NCBI RefSeq assembly: GCF_000444875.1 | Contig: NC_021985.1 | Coordinates: 1,984,001 to 2,048,000 of the forward strand | From: Streptomyces collinus Tu 365 | GTDB taxonomy: Bacteria; Actinomycetota; Actinomycetes; Streptomycetales; Streptomycetaceae | Direction of reading: 5' to 3' | DNA: 64,000 nucleotides | Shown: piece after piece, positions 55,092 through 62,775 of the stretch | How positions within the stretch are numbered: position 1 is the stretch's first letter | Layout of the letters: each line of letters starts with the position of its first letter | Program-made: the position numbers and the translations under genes | The notes under the pieces: model-generated | What the model saw: the letters and a program-made list of their open reading frames with translations, nothing else | What the model was told of the DNA's origin: nothing | The model's database searches: none

Positions 55092-55823
55092 TCACCGCCG
55101 GGCGGCCGGCGACCCCTCGCCGCCGTCCGCGTCCTCGCGGTCCTCGCCGTCCTCGATGTCCTCGCCGTCCTCGAATTCGAGGTCGTCGTCCTCGTCGAGG
55201 TCGTCGGAGGCGTCCTCGTCGAAGACCGCGCTCACGTCGAACCTGCACACCACCCGCTGCGGGTCGACCTGCTCGAACGGCGCCTCCAGCCACTCACCGG
55301 GGTCGGCGGGCTCGTCGGCGGCGGTGACCCAGAGCGTGGAGTCGCCCTCCTCCAGGCCGAACTCCTTGTGCCGGGAGGCGATCTCGTCGGGCTCGAACTC
55401 GCCGAACAGGATGCCCAGGGCGCCGGGGACCGTCGCCGCCGCGTCCCCGTCCGCGCCGACGGCCTCCTCGTACTCGGCCGCCTCGACCCGCTGGGCCTGC
55501 GCCAGCAGCCGCTGCGGCTCCGCCACCGCGTAGTCGCGCCGGATCAGCACGCTGACGGCGTTCGGCTCCTCGGGCCCGGTGTAGGGCGGCAGTGTGTCGT
55601 CCCCGCCGGGGATCTCGAAGGGCGTGACCTCGTCGTAGCGGTCGTAGAGCAGTTCGTCGTACACCTCGGCGGCCGCGGCCAGCTCGTTGAAGGCCTCGTA
55701 GACGGCCGGGTCGTCGTCCCCCGTCCTGCGTTCGACCGCCGCAAGGTGGCGGTCGAGCGCGGTCTTGACCGCCTCGGCGGCGGCGCGTACCTCGGCAGCG
55801 GTGGGCTGCGCAGCATCAGACAT
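55092..55823 (-). CDS. Acidic conserved protein of unknown function
   Basis: The 243-residue protein has a helical first part (about residues 5-75), a central alpha/beta region and a very acidic tail (last ~45 residues rich in Asp and Glu). No enzyme motif is recognised. Conserved position in streptomycetes and good codon bias support the gene. A TAGCGT hexamer ends 7 nt before the ATG at 55823, so the mRNA is possibly leaderless. It is divergent from the DUF5703 gene (47 nt) and convergent with the RecD2-like gene. Confidence 0.75.
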   Translation of the reverse strand: MSDAAQPTAAEVRAAAEAVKTALDRHLAAVERRTGDDDPAVYEAFNELAAAAEVYDELLYDRYDEVTPFEIPGGDDTLPPYTGPEEPNAVSVLIRRDYAVAEPQRLLAQAQRVEAAEYEEAVGADGDAAATVPGALGILFGEFEPDEIASRHKEFGLEEGDSTLWVTAADEPADPGEWLEAPFEQVDPQRVVCRFDVSAVFDEDASDDLDEDDDLEFEDGEDIEDGEDREDADGGEGSPAARR

Positions 55824-55870
55824 AGTGCAGACGCTATCCGTACCGGGCACCAGCCCGCACAATAGATGCG

Positions 55871-56059
55871 ATGGCGGAATACGAATTTGTCGACGTGTAC
55901 GTACCTCGCGGGGTGTCCCGCAAGGACGCCACACGTCTGCTGACGGAGCATGCCGAGTACGGACACTGGGAGTTGGACCGACTGAGCCTCATGCGCGACG
56001 GCAGCCGCAGGGTGCGGTTGCGCCGGCGGATCATCCGCCAGGTGCGGGCCACGTGGTGA
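55871..56059 (+). CDS. DUF5703 family protein
   Basis: The 62-residue basic protein begins MAEYEFVDVYVPRGVSRKDA and ends in an Arg-rich stretch (RRVRLRRRIIRQVRATW). It belongs to the small actinobacterial family DUF5703. The fold is probably a small alpha/beta unit; nucleic-acid binding is possible from charge but not shown. No ribosome site is seen before the ATG. It is divergent from the acidic protein gene and convergent with chpC, with a strong terminator following. Confidence 0.75.
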   Translation: MAEYEFVDVYVPRGVSRKDATRLLTEHAEYGHWELDRLSLMRDGSRRVRLRRRIIRQVRATW

Positions 56060-56072
56060 CTCAGGACGCGTG

Positions 56073-56112
56073 AACGGAGCGGGCCCCGCCGTGCGGCGGG
56101 GCCCGCTCCGTT
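56073..56112. terminator. Bidirectional terminator DUF5703 / chpC
   Basis: An 18-bp perfect stem (56073-56090 with 56095-56112, loop GTGC) is followed on the plus strand by a T-rich stretch. It lies between two convergent genes. Confidence 0.9.
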
Positions 56113-56149
56113 CTTCCGTCCGCCCTGCGCGGAAGGTCTTCCGTCCGCC

Positions 56150-57031
56150 CTACGCGGAGGCGCGGGACTTGCGGTACAGCACCGCGCCGGCGAGCAGCGC
56201 GCCCGCGCCAGCCGGCAGCGCCAGACCCAGCGGCACGTCACTGCCGGTGTGCGCGAGCTGAGCCGCGGCCAGGGACTGGTCCGCGCGACCGCCGAGCTGC
56301 TTCACCTGGGACGAACCGGTCGTTCCCGACGATCCGGACGGCCCGTGCGGCGCGTGGCCGCCCTGGCCGGGCGTGCCCGGCTGTCCGGGCGTACCGGGGT
56401 GTCCGGGGGTGCCGGGCGTACCCGGGTGACCAGGAGTGCCGGGGTGGCCGGGCGTGCCGGGCGTGCCGGGGTGGCCCGGGTGACCGGGATGTCCCGGGTG
56501 ACCCGGATGACCGGGGTGGCGCGGGCCGCCCGGCTCGTTGGGGCCGCCGGGCGGGGCCTTGTGCCCGCCGCCACCGCCGTTGGCGCAGTCGTTGCCCGTG
56601 GCCGGGTTGCCGACACCGATCACGTCGACGCTGTTGCCGCACACGTTGACCGGGACGTCGATCGGTACCTGGACGGTGTTGCCGGAGCCCACACCGGGCG
56701 AGCCGCCGGTGTGACCGCCCGCGTGCGAGCCGCCGTGGTGCGAGCCGCCGTGGCCGGAGTCGCCGTACCCCCCGGAGCCGGAGTGGCCGCCGCCGTTGGC
56801 GCAGGCGTTTCCGGCGGCCGGGTTGAGCGCCCCGACGACGTTCACCGTGTTGCCGCAGACGTTCACCGGTACATGCACCGGAGCCTGTACGGTGTTGCCG
56901 GACAGTACGCCGGGCGAATGGGACGCGGCTCCCACCGCTCCCGAGTCGGCCTGTGCGTAACCGCTCGCCGCGGCGATCACGCCGGTGGCGGCCACCATGG
57001 TCATCAGACCCTTGCGGGTGCCCTGTCGCAT
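56150..57031 (-). CDS. chpC: Long, cell-wall-anchored chaplin (ChpC type)
   Basis: The 293-residue precursor has a signal peptide (about 1-29) and two chaplin domains (about 29-80 with Cys59/Cys77, and 111-153 with Cys131/Cys149). A collagen-like Gly-x-Pro region (161-225) follows, then a sorting signal: LAHTG (259-263), hydrophobic helix and basic end. Sortase should link it to peptidoglycan, where chaplins form the amyloid-like coat that lets aerial hyphae emerge. The ATG at 57031 is preceded by a G-rich ribosome site. It lies downstream of chpH, as in S. coelicolor (chpC SCO1674, chpH SCO1675 from memory), but the linker is unusually long and repetitive. Confidence 0.93.
   Translation of the reverse strand: MRQGTRKGLMTMVAATGVIAAASGYAQADSGAVGAASHSPGVLSGNTVQAPVHVPVNVCGNTVNVVGALNPAAGNACANGGGHSGSGGYGDSGHGGSHHGGSHAGGHTGGSPGVGSGNTVQVPIDVPVNVCGNSVDVIGVGNPATGNDCANGGGGGHKAPPGGPNEPGGPRHPGHPGHPGHPGHPGHPGTPGTPGHPGTPGHPGTPGTPGHPGTPGQPGTPGQGGHAPHGPSGSSGTTGSSQVKQLGGRADQSLAAAQLAHTGSDVPLGLALPAGAGALLAGAVLYRKSRASA
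56357..56551 (-). repeat. Collagen-like Gly-His-Pro / Gly-Thr-Pro repeat region in chpC
   Basis: About 65 residues of Gly-x-x triplets, mostly with Pro third, are encoded by 9-bp and 18-bp near-repeats. His and Thr alternate in the middle position. The pattern could form a collagen-like stalk or simply a flexible spacer. DNA repeats of this kind are prone to length change. Confidence 0.85.
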
Positions 57032-57103
57032 TTTCTGAATTCCCCCCTGCCTTCGGTTTTCTGTGCGTTTCCGCGAAGAGGAATTCCGCGGAAGAGAAGA
57101 CCG

Positions 57104-57142
57104 GTCGGCCTCGGAGCGCATGGCGCGCGCTCCGAGGCCGAC
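57104..57142 (-). terminator. Terminator of chpH
   Basis: A 16-bp perfect stem (57104-57119 with 57127-57142, 7-nt loop) lies 33 nt after the chpH stop. A T-rich stretch follows on the minus strand. It separates chpH from chpC. Confidence 0.85.
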
Positions 57143-57175
57143 GGCTCGAAAAAGACGCCCCTCAGGGAGTCGGCG

Positions 57176-57409
57176 TCAGTGGTTGACGCAGGTGTTGCCG
57201 AAGGCGGGGTTCAGGAGCCCGATCACGCTGATCGTGTTGCCGCACACGTTCACCGGGACGTGGACGGGCACCTGGATGACGTTGCCGGAGACGACGCCGG
57301 GCGAGTGCACGGCGGCACCCTGGGCACCCGAGTCGGCGACGGCCAGGCCCGCACCCGCGAGAACCAGACCACCGGTGGCAGCCGCGGCAGCGACGACCTT
57401 CTTGATCAT
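57176..57409 (-). CDS. chpH: Short chaplin (ChpH type)
   Basis: The 77-residue precursor has a signal peptide cleaved after AVA (residue 25), leaving a 52-residue hydrophobic chaplin with two Cys (56, 74) that form one disulfide. Secreted short chaplins self-assemble into fibrils at the air-water interface and coat aerial hyphae and spores. The ATG at 57409 has AGGAGG 5 nt upstream. A 6-bp inverted repeat (57432-57437 with 57445-57450) is in the leader. Expression is developmentally controlled in S. coelicolor, but no matching sigma-factor promoter was identified with certainty here. Confidence 0.95.
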   Translation of the reverse strand: MIKKVVAAAAATGGLVLAGAGLAVADSGAQGAAVHSPGVVSGNVIQVPVHVPVNVCGNTISVIGLLNPAFGNTCVNH

Positions 57410-57570
57410 TATTCCTCCTAGTAGGCAATGCGACTCCAAGGTGCGGAGTCACATCACCTGTAACGAGGAAGGAGTAATGGAGCTACGAGCTTATCGTCGC
57501 ATTCACTCTTCTCAGTCGATTTCGCACGGGCGCCCGATTGCCCGGGCCCATGGCGTCACGGCCCATTGCT

Positions 57571-58896
57571 TCACGACGCGTCGATGAACCGGTCCAGCAC
57601 CCGGACGCCGAACTTCAGTCCGTCCACCGGAACCCGCTCGTCGACGCCGTGGAACATGCCGGCGAAGTCCAGCTCCGGCGGCAGCTTGAGCGGCGCGAAA
57701 CCGAATCCGCGGATGCCGAGGTCGTCGAAGGACTTGGCGTCCGTGCCGCCGGAGAGCATGTAGGGGATCGCCTTGGCCGCCGGGTCCTCGGCCAGCAGCG
57801 CGGACTGCATGGCCTCGACCAGTGCCCCGTCGAAGCCGGTCTCGACCGCCTTGTCGGCGTGCACGTCCTCGCGGCGGACGTTCGGGCCGAGCAGCCGGTC
57901 GAGGTCGGTGAGGAACTCCTCCTCGTGCCCCGGCAGGAACCGTCCGTCGATGTGCGCGGTGGCCTCGCCGGGGATGACGTTGACCTTGTACCCGGCGTTC
58001 AGCTGGGTGGGGTTGGCGGTGTTGCTCAGCGTCGCCCCGATGAGCTTGGCGATACCGCCGAGCCTGGCGAGGGTGGACTCCATGTCCTCCGGGTCCAGCT
58101 CGGTGCCGAGCGCGTCGCCGAGTTCGTCGAGGAACGCCCGGGTGGTCTTGGTGACCCGTACCGGGAACTTGTGCCGGCCGACCCGGGCGACGGCCTCGGA
58201 CAGCTCCGTGATGGCGTTGTCCCGGTGGATCATCGACCCGTGCCCGGCGGTCCCGGCCACGGTCAGCTTCATCCAGTGCATGCCCTTCTCGGCCGTCTGG
58301 ATCAGGTAGAGCCTGCGCTGCTCGCTCACCGTGAAGGAGAAGCCGCCGACCTCGCTGATCGCCTCGGTGACGCCCTCGAAGAGACCGGGGTGGTGGTCGA
58401 CCAGGTAGCGGGCGCCGTAGGTGCCGCCGGCCTCCTCGTCGGCGAGGAACGCGAGCACGATGTCCCGCGGCGGCCGCCGTCCGGAGCGCATCCGGTCGCG
58501 CACGACCGCGAGGGTCATGGCGTCCATGTCCTTCATGTCGACGGCCCCGCGCCCCCACACGCACCCGTCGGCGACCTCGCCCGAGAAGGGGTCGTGGGTC
58601 CAGTCGGCGGCGTTGGCCGGCACGACGTCCAGGTGCCCGTGGATCAGCAGCGCGGGCCGCGACGGGTCCTCTCCCTCGATGCGGGCCACGGTGGAGGCGC
58701 GCCCGCGGTGCGACTCGAAGACCTGTGGCTCCAGTCCGACCTCGGCGAGCTTCTCGGCGACGTACTCGGCGGCCGCGCGCTCGCACGGCCCCGAGTGGTC
58801 GGCGTAGTTGCTGGTGTCGAACCGGATCAGTTCACGGCAGAGGTCCACGACCTCGTCCTCGCCGGTGACGCTCCTGGCCGTGTCCGTCTCGCTCAC
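57571..58896 (-). CDS. M20-family metallopeptidase
   Basis: The 441-residue enzyme has the M20 di-zinc signature: HGHLDVVP (His88, Asp90), GRGAVDMKD, the catalytic Glu pair in LADEEAGG (near 153), and His in the late SGGTDAKSFDD and MFHGVDERVP segments. It contains the lid/dimerisation domain between. Members are dipeptidases, carboxypeptidases or acylases; the specificity is not clear. The GTG at 58896 has GGAGG about 8 nt upstream. It is divergent from the tRNA gene, with 196 nt between, and lies upstream of the chaplin genes, ending 161 nt before chpH. Confidence 0.92.
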   Translation of the reverse strand: MSETDTARSVTGEDEVVDLCRELIRFDTSNYADHSGPCERAAAEYVAEKLAEVGLEPQVFESHRGRASTVARIEGEDPSRPALLIHGHLDVVPANAADWTHDPFSGEVADGCVWGRGAVDMKDMDAMTLAVVRDRMRSGRRPPRDIVLAFLADEEAGGTYGARYLVDHHPGLFEGVTEAISEVGGFSFTVSEQRRLYLIQTAEKGMHWMKLTVAGTAGHGSMIHRDNAITELSEAVARVGRHKFPVRVTKTTRAFLDELGDALGTELDPEDMESTLARLGGIAKLIGATLSNTANPTQLNAGYKVNVIPGEATAHIDGRFLPGHEEEFLTDLDRLLGPNVRREDVHADKAVETGFDGALVEAMQSALLAEDPAAKAIPYMLSGGTDAKSFDDLGIRGFGFAPLKLPPELDFAGMFHGVDERVPVDGLKFGVRVLDRFIDAS

Positions 58897-59092
58897 GCTG
58901 CTTCCTCCCGCTGTCCGCTGGTGGTTCTCCTCATCCTCTCCCCGGTACCGCCTCCGGCCCAAGACCGGTCCCGGCCCGTCACACGCCGTTCACGCCCTGC
59001 GGGCGCCGGGGACGGGAGGTGATCGGCCACCCCGGAAAGCCTGGTAGTGTTTCCTTCGTCGCCGCGGGGAGAACCCGCACGACAGACACCTT

Positions 59093-59180
59093 GTCCGGGT
59101 GGCGGAATGGCAGACGCGCTAGCTTGAGGTGCTAGTGCCCTTTATCGGGCGTGGGGGTTCAAGTCCCCCCTCGGACACCA
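59093..59180 (+). tRNA. tRNA-Leu (anticodon GAG)
   Basis: The 88-nt sequence folds as a class II tRNA. The acceptor stem GTCCGGG pairs with CTCGGAC. The anticodon stem CTAGC/GCTAG encloses loop TTGAGGT with anticodon GAG at 59126-59128. There is a long variable arm, and the T arm contains GGTTCAAGTCC. The 3' CCA is encoded. It reads CUC and CUU codons. A TAGTGT hexamer (59045-59050) about 43 nt upstream is a plausible -10. A terminator follows directly. Confidence 0.95.
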
Positions 59181-59183
59181 GTG

Positions 59184-59208
59184 AGGCCCCTGCTCAGCAG
59201 GGGCCTTT
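59184..59208 (+). terminator. Intrinsic terminator of tRNA-Leu
   Basis: A 10-bp stem (59184-59193 with 59197-59206, loop TCA) is followed by TTT, 4 nt after the tRNA CCA end. The loop TCA (59194-59196) is also the stop codon of the convergent minus-strand gene. Confidence 0.85.
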
Positions 59209-60522
59209 CGCGTGTGCCGGTCGGGTGGGTGCCAGGTGGCCGGTGAACCAGTCGCGGGCCAGTTCGGTGACCCGCTCCAGGGCTCCCGGTTCCGCGAAGA
59301 GATGGGTGGCGCCGGGAACGACGTCGAGCCGGCTCTCGCAGCGCAGCAGCCGGGCGCGCGCCGCCCGGTTGAGGTCGAGCACCTGGGTGTCGGCCCCTCC
59401 CACGACGAGCAGCGTGGGCGCGGTGACCTCGGGCAGCCGGGGTCCGGCGAGGTCGGGACGGCCGCCGCGGGAGACGACGACGGCGGGGCGTGCCGAGGGT
59501 TCGGCGGCGGCCCACAGGGCGGCGGCCGCGCCGGTGCTGGCGCCGAAGTAGCCGATGGCGAGCCCTTCGGTGTCGGGTTCCTCGCGCAGCCAGGCGGTGG
59601 CGTCCGCCAGTCGTCCGGCCAGCAGGGCGATGTCGAAGACGTTGGCGCGGTCGCGTTCCTCGTCCTCGGTGAGCAGGTCGAAGAGCAGGGTGCCGAGCCC
59701 GGCGCGGTTCAGCCCCTCGGCGACGAACCGGTTGCGCGGGCTGTGCCGGCCACTGCCGCTGCCGTGGGCGAAGGCGACGACCGCGGTGGCGCCGGCGGGC
59801 AGGGTGAGCCGGCCGCGCAGCCGTACGGCGCCGGCGGCCACCTCCGCCTCGCGGTCCTCCGGGCCGGTCCCGGCGACCCGGTCGTGGTGTCCGGCGGCCT
59901 GCCGCAGACAGGTGGTGACCTCGTCGTCGCCGACCTGGGTGAAGTCGTCGTAGAACTGGCCGATGGCGAGGAAGCCGGCCGGGGTGTGCAGGCACACCAG
60001 TTCGTCGGCCTCCTCGCCGAGCCGCCGGGGGAAGTCCTGCGGGGCGACCGGGACGGCGAGCACGACGCGGGCGGCGCCGCGGGCCCGGGCGATCCGGCAG
60101 GCGGCGCGGGCGGTGGAGCCGGTGGCGACGCCGTCGTCGACGACCACGACGGTCCGGCCGGCGACGGGTACGGGCGCGTGTGCGTCCCGGTAGCGGCCGG
60201 CGCGGCGGCGCAGCACCTCGCGTTCCTGTGCCTCGACCCGCTCCAGGTCCGCGTCGCCGACCCCGGTGGCGTGCCGGACCTCCTGGTTGATCACCCGTAC
60301 GCCGTCCTCGCCGATGGCGCCCATGCCGAGTTCCGGCTGGTGGGGCACGCCGAGTTTGCGGACCATGCAGATGTCCAGGGGCGCGTCGAGCGCGGCGGCG
60401 ACGGCGGCGCCGACCGGTACCCCGCCGCGGGGCAGCCCGAGCACCACGACGTCCTGGCCCCGGAGGTACGCGAGCCGTTCGCCGAGCAGCCGTCCCGCTT
60501 CGCGCCGGTCGGTGAGGAGCAC
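59194..60522 (-). CDS. Phosphoribosyltransferase - alpha/beta hydrolase fusion
   Basis: The 442-residue protein joins two domains. The N-terminal phosphoribosyltransferase has the PRPP-binding motif VVVVDDGVATGST (125-137) and loop VLGLPRGGVPV. The C-terminal dienelactone-hydrolase-type fold (about 230-430) has nucleophile elbow GASTG (Ser329) and a late His in GATHLFAEP. The reaction is unknown; a base or nucleoside substrate is likely for the first part. The same fusion exists in mycobacteria (Rv0571c, in the hypoxia regulon). The GTG at 60522 lies 12 nt after the DUF1876 stop, so the two are cotranscribed. Its last codons overlap the tRNA terminator. Confidence 0.85.
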   Translation of the reverse strand: MLLTDRREAGRLLGERLAYLRGQDVVVLGLPRGGVPVGAAVAAALDAPLDICMVRKLGVPHQPELGMGAIGEDGVRVINQEVRHATGVGDADLERVEAQEREVLRRRAGRYRDAHAPVPVAGRTVVVVDDGVATGSTARAACRIARARGAARVVLAVPVAPQDFPRRLGEEADELVCLHTPAGFLAIGQFYDDFTQVGDDEVTTCLRQAAGHHDRVAGTGPEDREAEVAAGAVRLRGRLTLPAGATAVVAFAHGSGSGRHSPRNRFVAEGLNRAGLGTLLFDLLTEDEERDRANVFDIALLAGRLADATAWLREEPDTEGLAIGYFGASTGAAAALWAAAEPSARPAVVVSRGGRPDLAGPRLPEVTAPTLLVVGGADTQVLDLNRAARARLLRCESRLDVVPGATHLFAEPGALERVTELARDWFTGHLAPTRPAHAKGPC

Positions 60523-60534
60523 GGTGGGGCCCCG

Positions 60535-60846
60535 TCACTCCTGGGACGGCCAGAGCGGAGCGGGGGTCTCCGTCTCGGTCGCCCCGATCGCCTTCATGTC
60601 GCCGGCGGCGGCGCGCAGCAGCAGCCGGCCCATGGCCATCAGGGCGCGGCCCGCGGCGAGTTCGTCGCCGATGTCCGCCATGGCCGGGTCGTAGGGGCTG
60701 CGGCGGGCCTCCGCGTGGCTCTCCAGGACGTTGTCACCGGTGTCGAGGACGATCCGGGCCGTGGTGTCCGGGTCGTGTTCGGACAGGTAGAGGTTGAGCC
60801 GCCATTCCTTCACGGCGGGAGGACGGCTGCTCACGGGTCGGGTCAT
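60535..60846 (-). CDS. DUF1876 (dsRBD-like fold) protein
   Basis: The 103-residue protein matches the small actinobacterial DUF1876 family: WRLNLYLSEHDPDTTARIVL, then SPYDPAMADIGDELAAGRAL. Known structures of the family resemble a double-stranded RNA-binding fold, but the function is unknown. Relatives are often induced by hypoxia or stress and lie beside universal-stress or phosphoribosyltransferase genes, as here. The ATG at 60846 has GGAG about 10 nt upstream. It is the first gene of a two-gene unit with the fusion protein and is divergent from the ychJ-like gene. Confidence 0.85.
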   Translation of the reverse strand: MTRPVSSRPPAVKEWRLNLYLSEHDPDTTARIVLDTGDNVLESHAEARRSPYDPAMADIGDELAAGRALMAMGRLLLRAAAGDMKAIGATETETPAPLWPSQE

Positions 60847-60960
60847 CGTCCGTCTCTCCTCACTGCGTTGCGAGAAACGGGACGCAGCGGCGCGTCACCC
60901 CTTCCACTGTGCACCGCGGCGGCGGCGGGCGCCTCCCCTGGTACGGGCAGAATGTGTGCC

Positions 60961-61338
60961 ATGACCACGCGCTCCTGCCCCTGCGGCCGTCCCGAGTCCT
61001 ACGACGTGTGCTGCGGCCGCTTCCACGCGGGTACGGCCGCCGCGCCGACCGCCGAGGCGCTGATGCGGTCGCGCTACAGCGCGTTCGTGGTGGGCGACGC
61101 GGGTTACCTGCTGCGCACCTGGCATCCGGGGACCCGGCCGGGCCGGCTGGACCTGGACCCGGGGACGCGGTGGACGGGGCTGGAGATCCTGGGCACCACC
61201 GACGGGTCCGCGTTCCACCGCACGGGGACCGTCACGTTCCGGGCCTCGTACCGGGGCGGCTCGCTGCACGAGCGCAGCCGGTTCGAGCGGGTGGACGGCG
61301 CGTGGGTGTACGTGGACGGGGACTTCCCCGACGAGTGA
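60961..61338 (+). CDS. YchJ/UPF0225 family protein with SEC-C motif
   Basis: The 125-residue protein begins with a zinc-binding SEC-C motif, CPCGRPESYDVCCGRFH (Cys6, Cys8, then CC), and continues as an NTF2-like domain with the conserved ALMRSRYSAFVVGDAGYLLRTWH. The family is widespread but uncharacterised. The ATG at 60961 lacks a clear ribosome site. Another in-frame ATG lies three codons upstream. A short leader is likely. It is a single gene between DUF1876 (divergent) and gntR (convergent, 39 nt apart). Confidence 0.88.
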   Translation: MTTRSCPCGRPESYDVCCGRFHAGTAAAPTAEALMRSRYSAFVVGDAGYLLRTWHPGTRPGRLDLDPGTRWTGLEILGTTDGSAFHRTGTVTFRASYRGGSLHERSRFERVDGAWVYVDGDFPDE

Positions 61339-61377
61339 GCGGGGCGCGGCCGGGGCGCCGCGACCGGGACGCCGTGA

Positions 61378-62079
61378 CTAGGGCGCCAGGATCTCCAGTT
61401 CCTGGAGGGCTCCCTCGGTGATCTCGCGGGTCAGCCGTTCGGCGCGGACGGCGTCGCGCTCGCGGACCGCTTCGGCGACCTGCACGTGCAGGGTGACGGC
61501 GGCGGGGTCGGGGTCCTCGAACATGACCTCGTGGTGGGTGCGGCCGGCCAGCACCTCGGCGACGACGTCGCCGAGGCGGGCGAACATCTCGTTGCCCGAC
61601 GCCATGAGGATGACGCGGTGGAAGGCCACGTCGTGGACCAGGTACTCCTCCAGCCGGTGGCCGCGGGAGTTGGCGACCATGCCCAGCGCGCACGCGGTGA
61701 GTTCGGCGCACTGCTCGGCCGTGGCGTGCCGGGCGGTGAGGCCGGCGGCGACCGGTTCGACGGCGGAGCGCAGCACGGTCAGCGAGCGCAGCTGGTGCGG
61801 GCGGTCGGCACCGGCCAGACGCCAGCGGATGACCTGGGGGTCGTAGACGTTCCACTCGGGCTTGGGCCGTACCGTCACGCCCACCCGGCGGCGGGACTCG
61901 ACGAGGTGCATCGACTCCAGGACGCGGACCGCCTCGCGCATCACGGAGCGTGACACCTCGAAGTGCTGGGCGAGTTCGTCCGTGCGCAGCACGCTGCCGG
62001 GCGGGTACTCGCCCGCGGTGATCGCTGGGCCGAGGCTGTCGAGTACGCGGCCGTGCAGCCCCCGGCCCGGAGTGGTCAT
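61378..62079 (-). CDS. gntR: GntR/FadR-family regulator of gluconate genes
   Basis: The 233-residue repressor has an N-terminal winged HTH (TDELAQHFEVSRSVMREAVRVLESM, about residues 33-57) and a C-terminal FCD ligand domain with metal-binding Asp/His residues (HDVAFHRVI, and later His). It is divergent from gntK-gntP, with 140 nt between start codons, so it should repress those genes and release them with gluconate or 6-phosphogluconate. A TACGCT hexamer ends 6 nt before the ATG at 62079, suggesting a leaderless mRNA. The operator was not identified with certainty; an AT-rich block lies at 62110-62130. Confidence 0.9.
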   Translation of the reverse strand: MTTPGRGLHGRVLDSLGPAITAGEYPPGSVLRTDELAQHFEVSRSVMREAVRVLESMHLVESRRRVGVTVRPKPEWNVYDPQVIRWRLAGADRPHQLRSLTVLRSAVEPVAAGLTARHATAEQCAELTACALGMVANSRGHRLEEYLVHDVAFHRVILMASGNEMFARLGDVVAEVLAGRTHHEVMFEDPDPAAVTLHVQVAEAVRERDAVRAERLTREITEGALQELEILAP

Positions 62080-62219
62080 GCACTCAGCGTACGGCGTGGA
62101 TCACGGGAACAAAAAGTCAGACTTATACGTCACACGCTCTTGAATTCATCGTACTAATGGGTTTCAGTGTGGCGACGCCGGATGCGGCGTCGGATGTCGA
62201 GGAAGACAGCGAGGCAGTC

Positions 62220-62738
62220 ATGCGCACCCCCCACGTGGTCGTCGTGATGGGCGTCGCCGGGACGGGCAAGACCACGATCGGTCCCCTGCTCGCCGCCCGG
62301 CTGGGCGTCCCGTACGCCGAGGGCGACGACTTCCACCCGAAGGCCAACATCGACAAGATGTCGGCCGGGATCCCGCTCGAGGACACCGACCGGTGGCCGT
62401 GGCTGGACGCCATCGGTCACTGGGCGCACGGGCGGGCGGGACTCGGCGGGGTGGTCAGCAGTTCGGCGCTGAAGCGGTCGTACCGCGACCGGCTCAGGGC
62501 CGTGGCTCCCGGGGTCGTGTTCGTGCACCTCACGGGCGACCGGAAGCTCATCGAGGACCGCATGTCCCACCGCGAGGGCCACTTCATGCCGACGGCACTG
62601 CTGGACTCCCAGTTCGCCACGCTCCAGCCGCTGGAGCCGGACGAGGCCGGGGTCGCGGTGGACGTCGGCGGCGGCCCCCAGGAGATCACCGAGCGCGCGG
62701 TGAAGGCGCTCGACGCGCTTCCCGACATCACCGAGTAA
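62220..62738 (+). CDS. gntK: Gluconokinase GntK
   Basis: The 172-residue kinase phosphorylates gluconate to 6-phosphogluconate, feeding the pentose phosphate pathway. It has Walker A GVAGTGKT (11-18), the substrate motif EGDDFHPKANIDKMSAG and the lid Arg-rich segment. The ATG at 62220 with GAGG 5 nt upstream gives the usual length; an ATG at 62157 would add 21 unlikely residues. It lies 37 nt before gntP in one operon, with gntR divergent. Confidence 0.94.
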   Translation: MRTPHVVVVMGVAGTGKTTIGPLLAARLGVPYAEGDDFHPKANIDKMSAGIPLEDTDRWPWLDAIGHWAHGRAGLGGVVSSSALKRSYRDRLRAVAPGVVFVHLTGDRKLIEDRMSHREGHFMPTALLDSQFATLQPLEPDEAGVAVDVGGGPQEITERAVKALDALPDITE

Positions 62739-62775
62739 CACCTCACCCCACCCCCGTACCTGCAAGGGAACCCCC

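Noticed and set aside
56357..56551. CRISPR-like regular repeats
   Set aside because: The repeats are in-frame Gly-x-Pro codons within chpC with no spacers.
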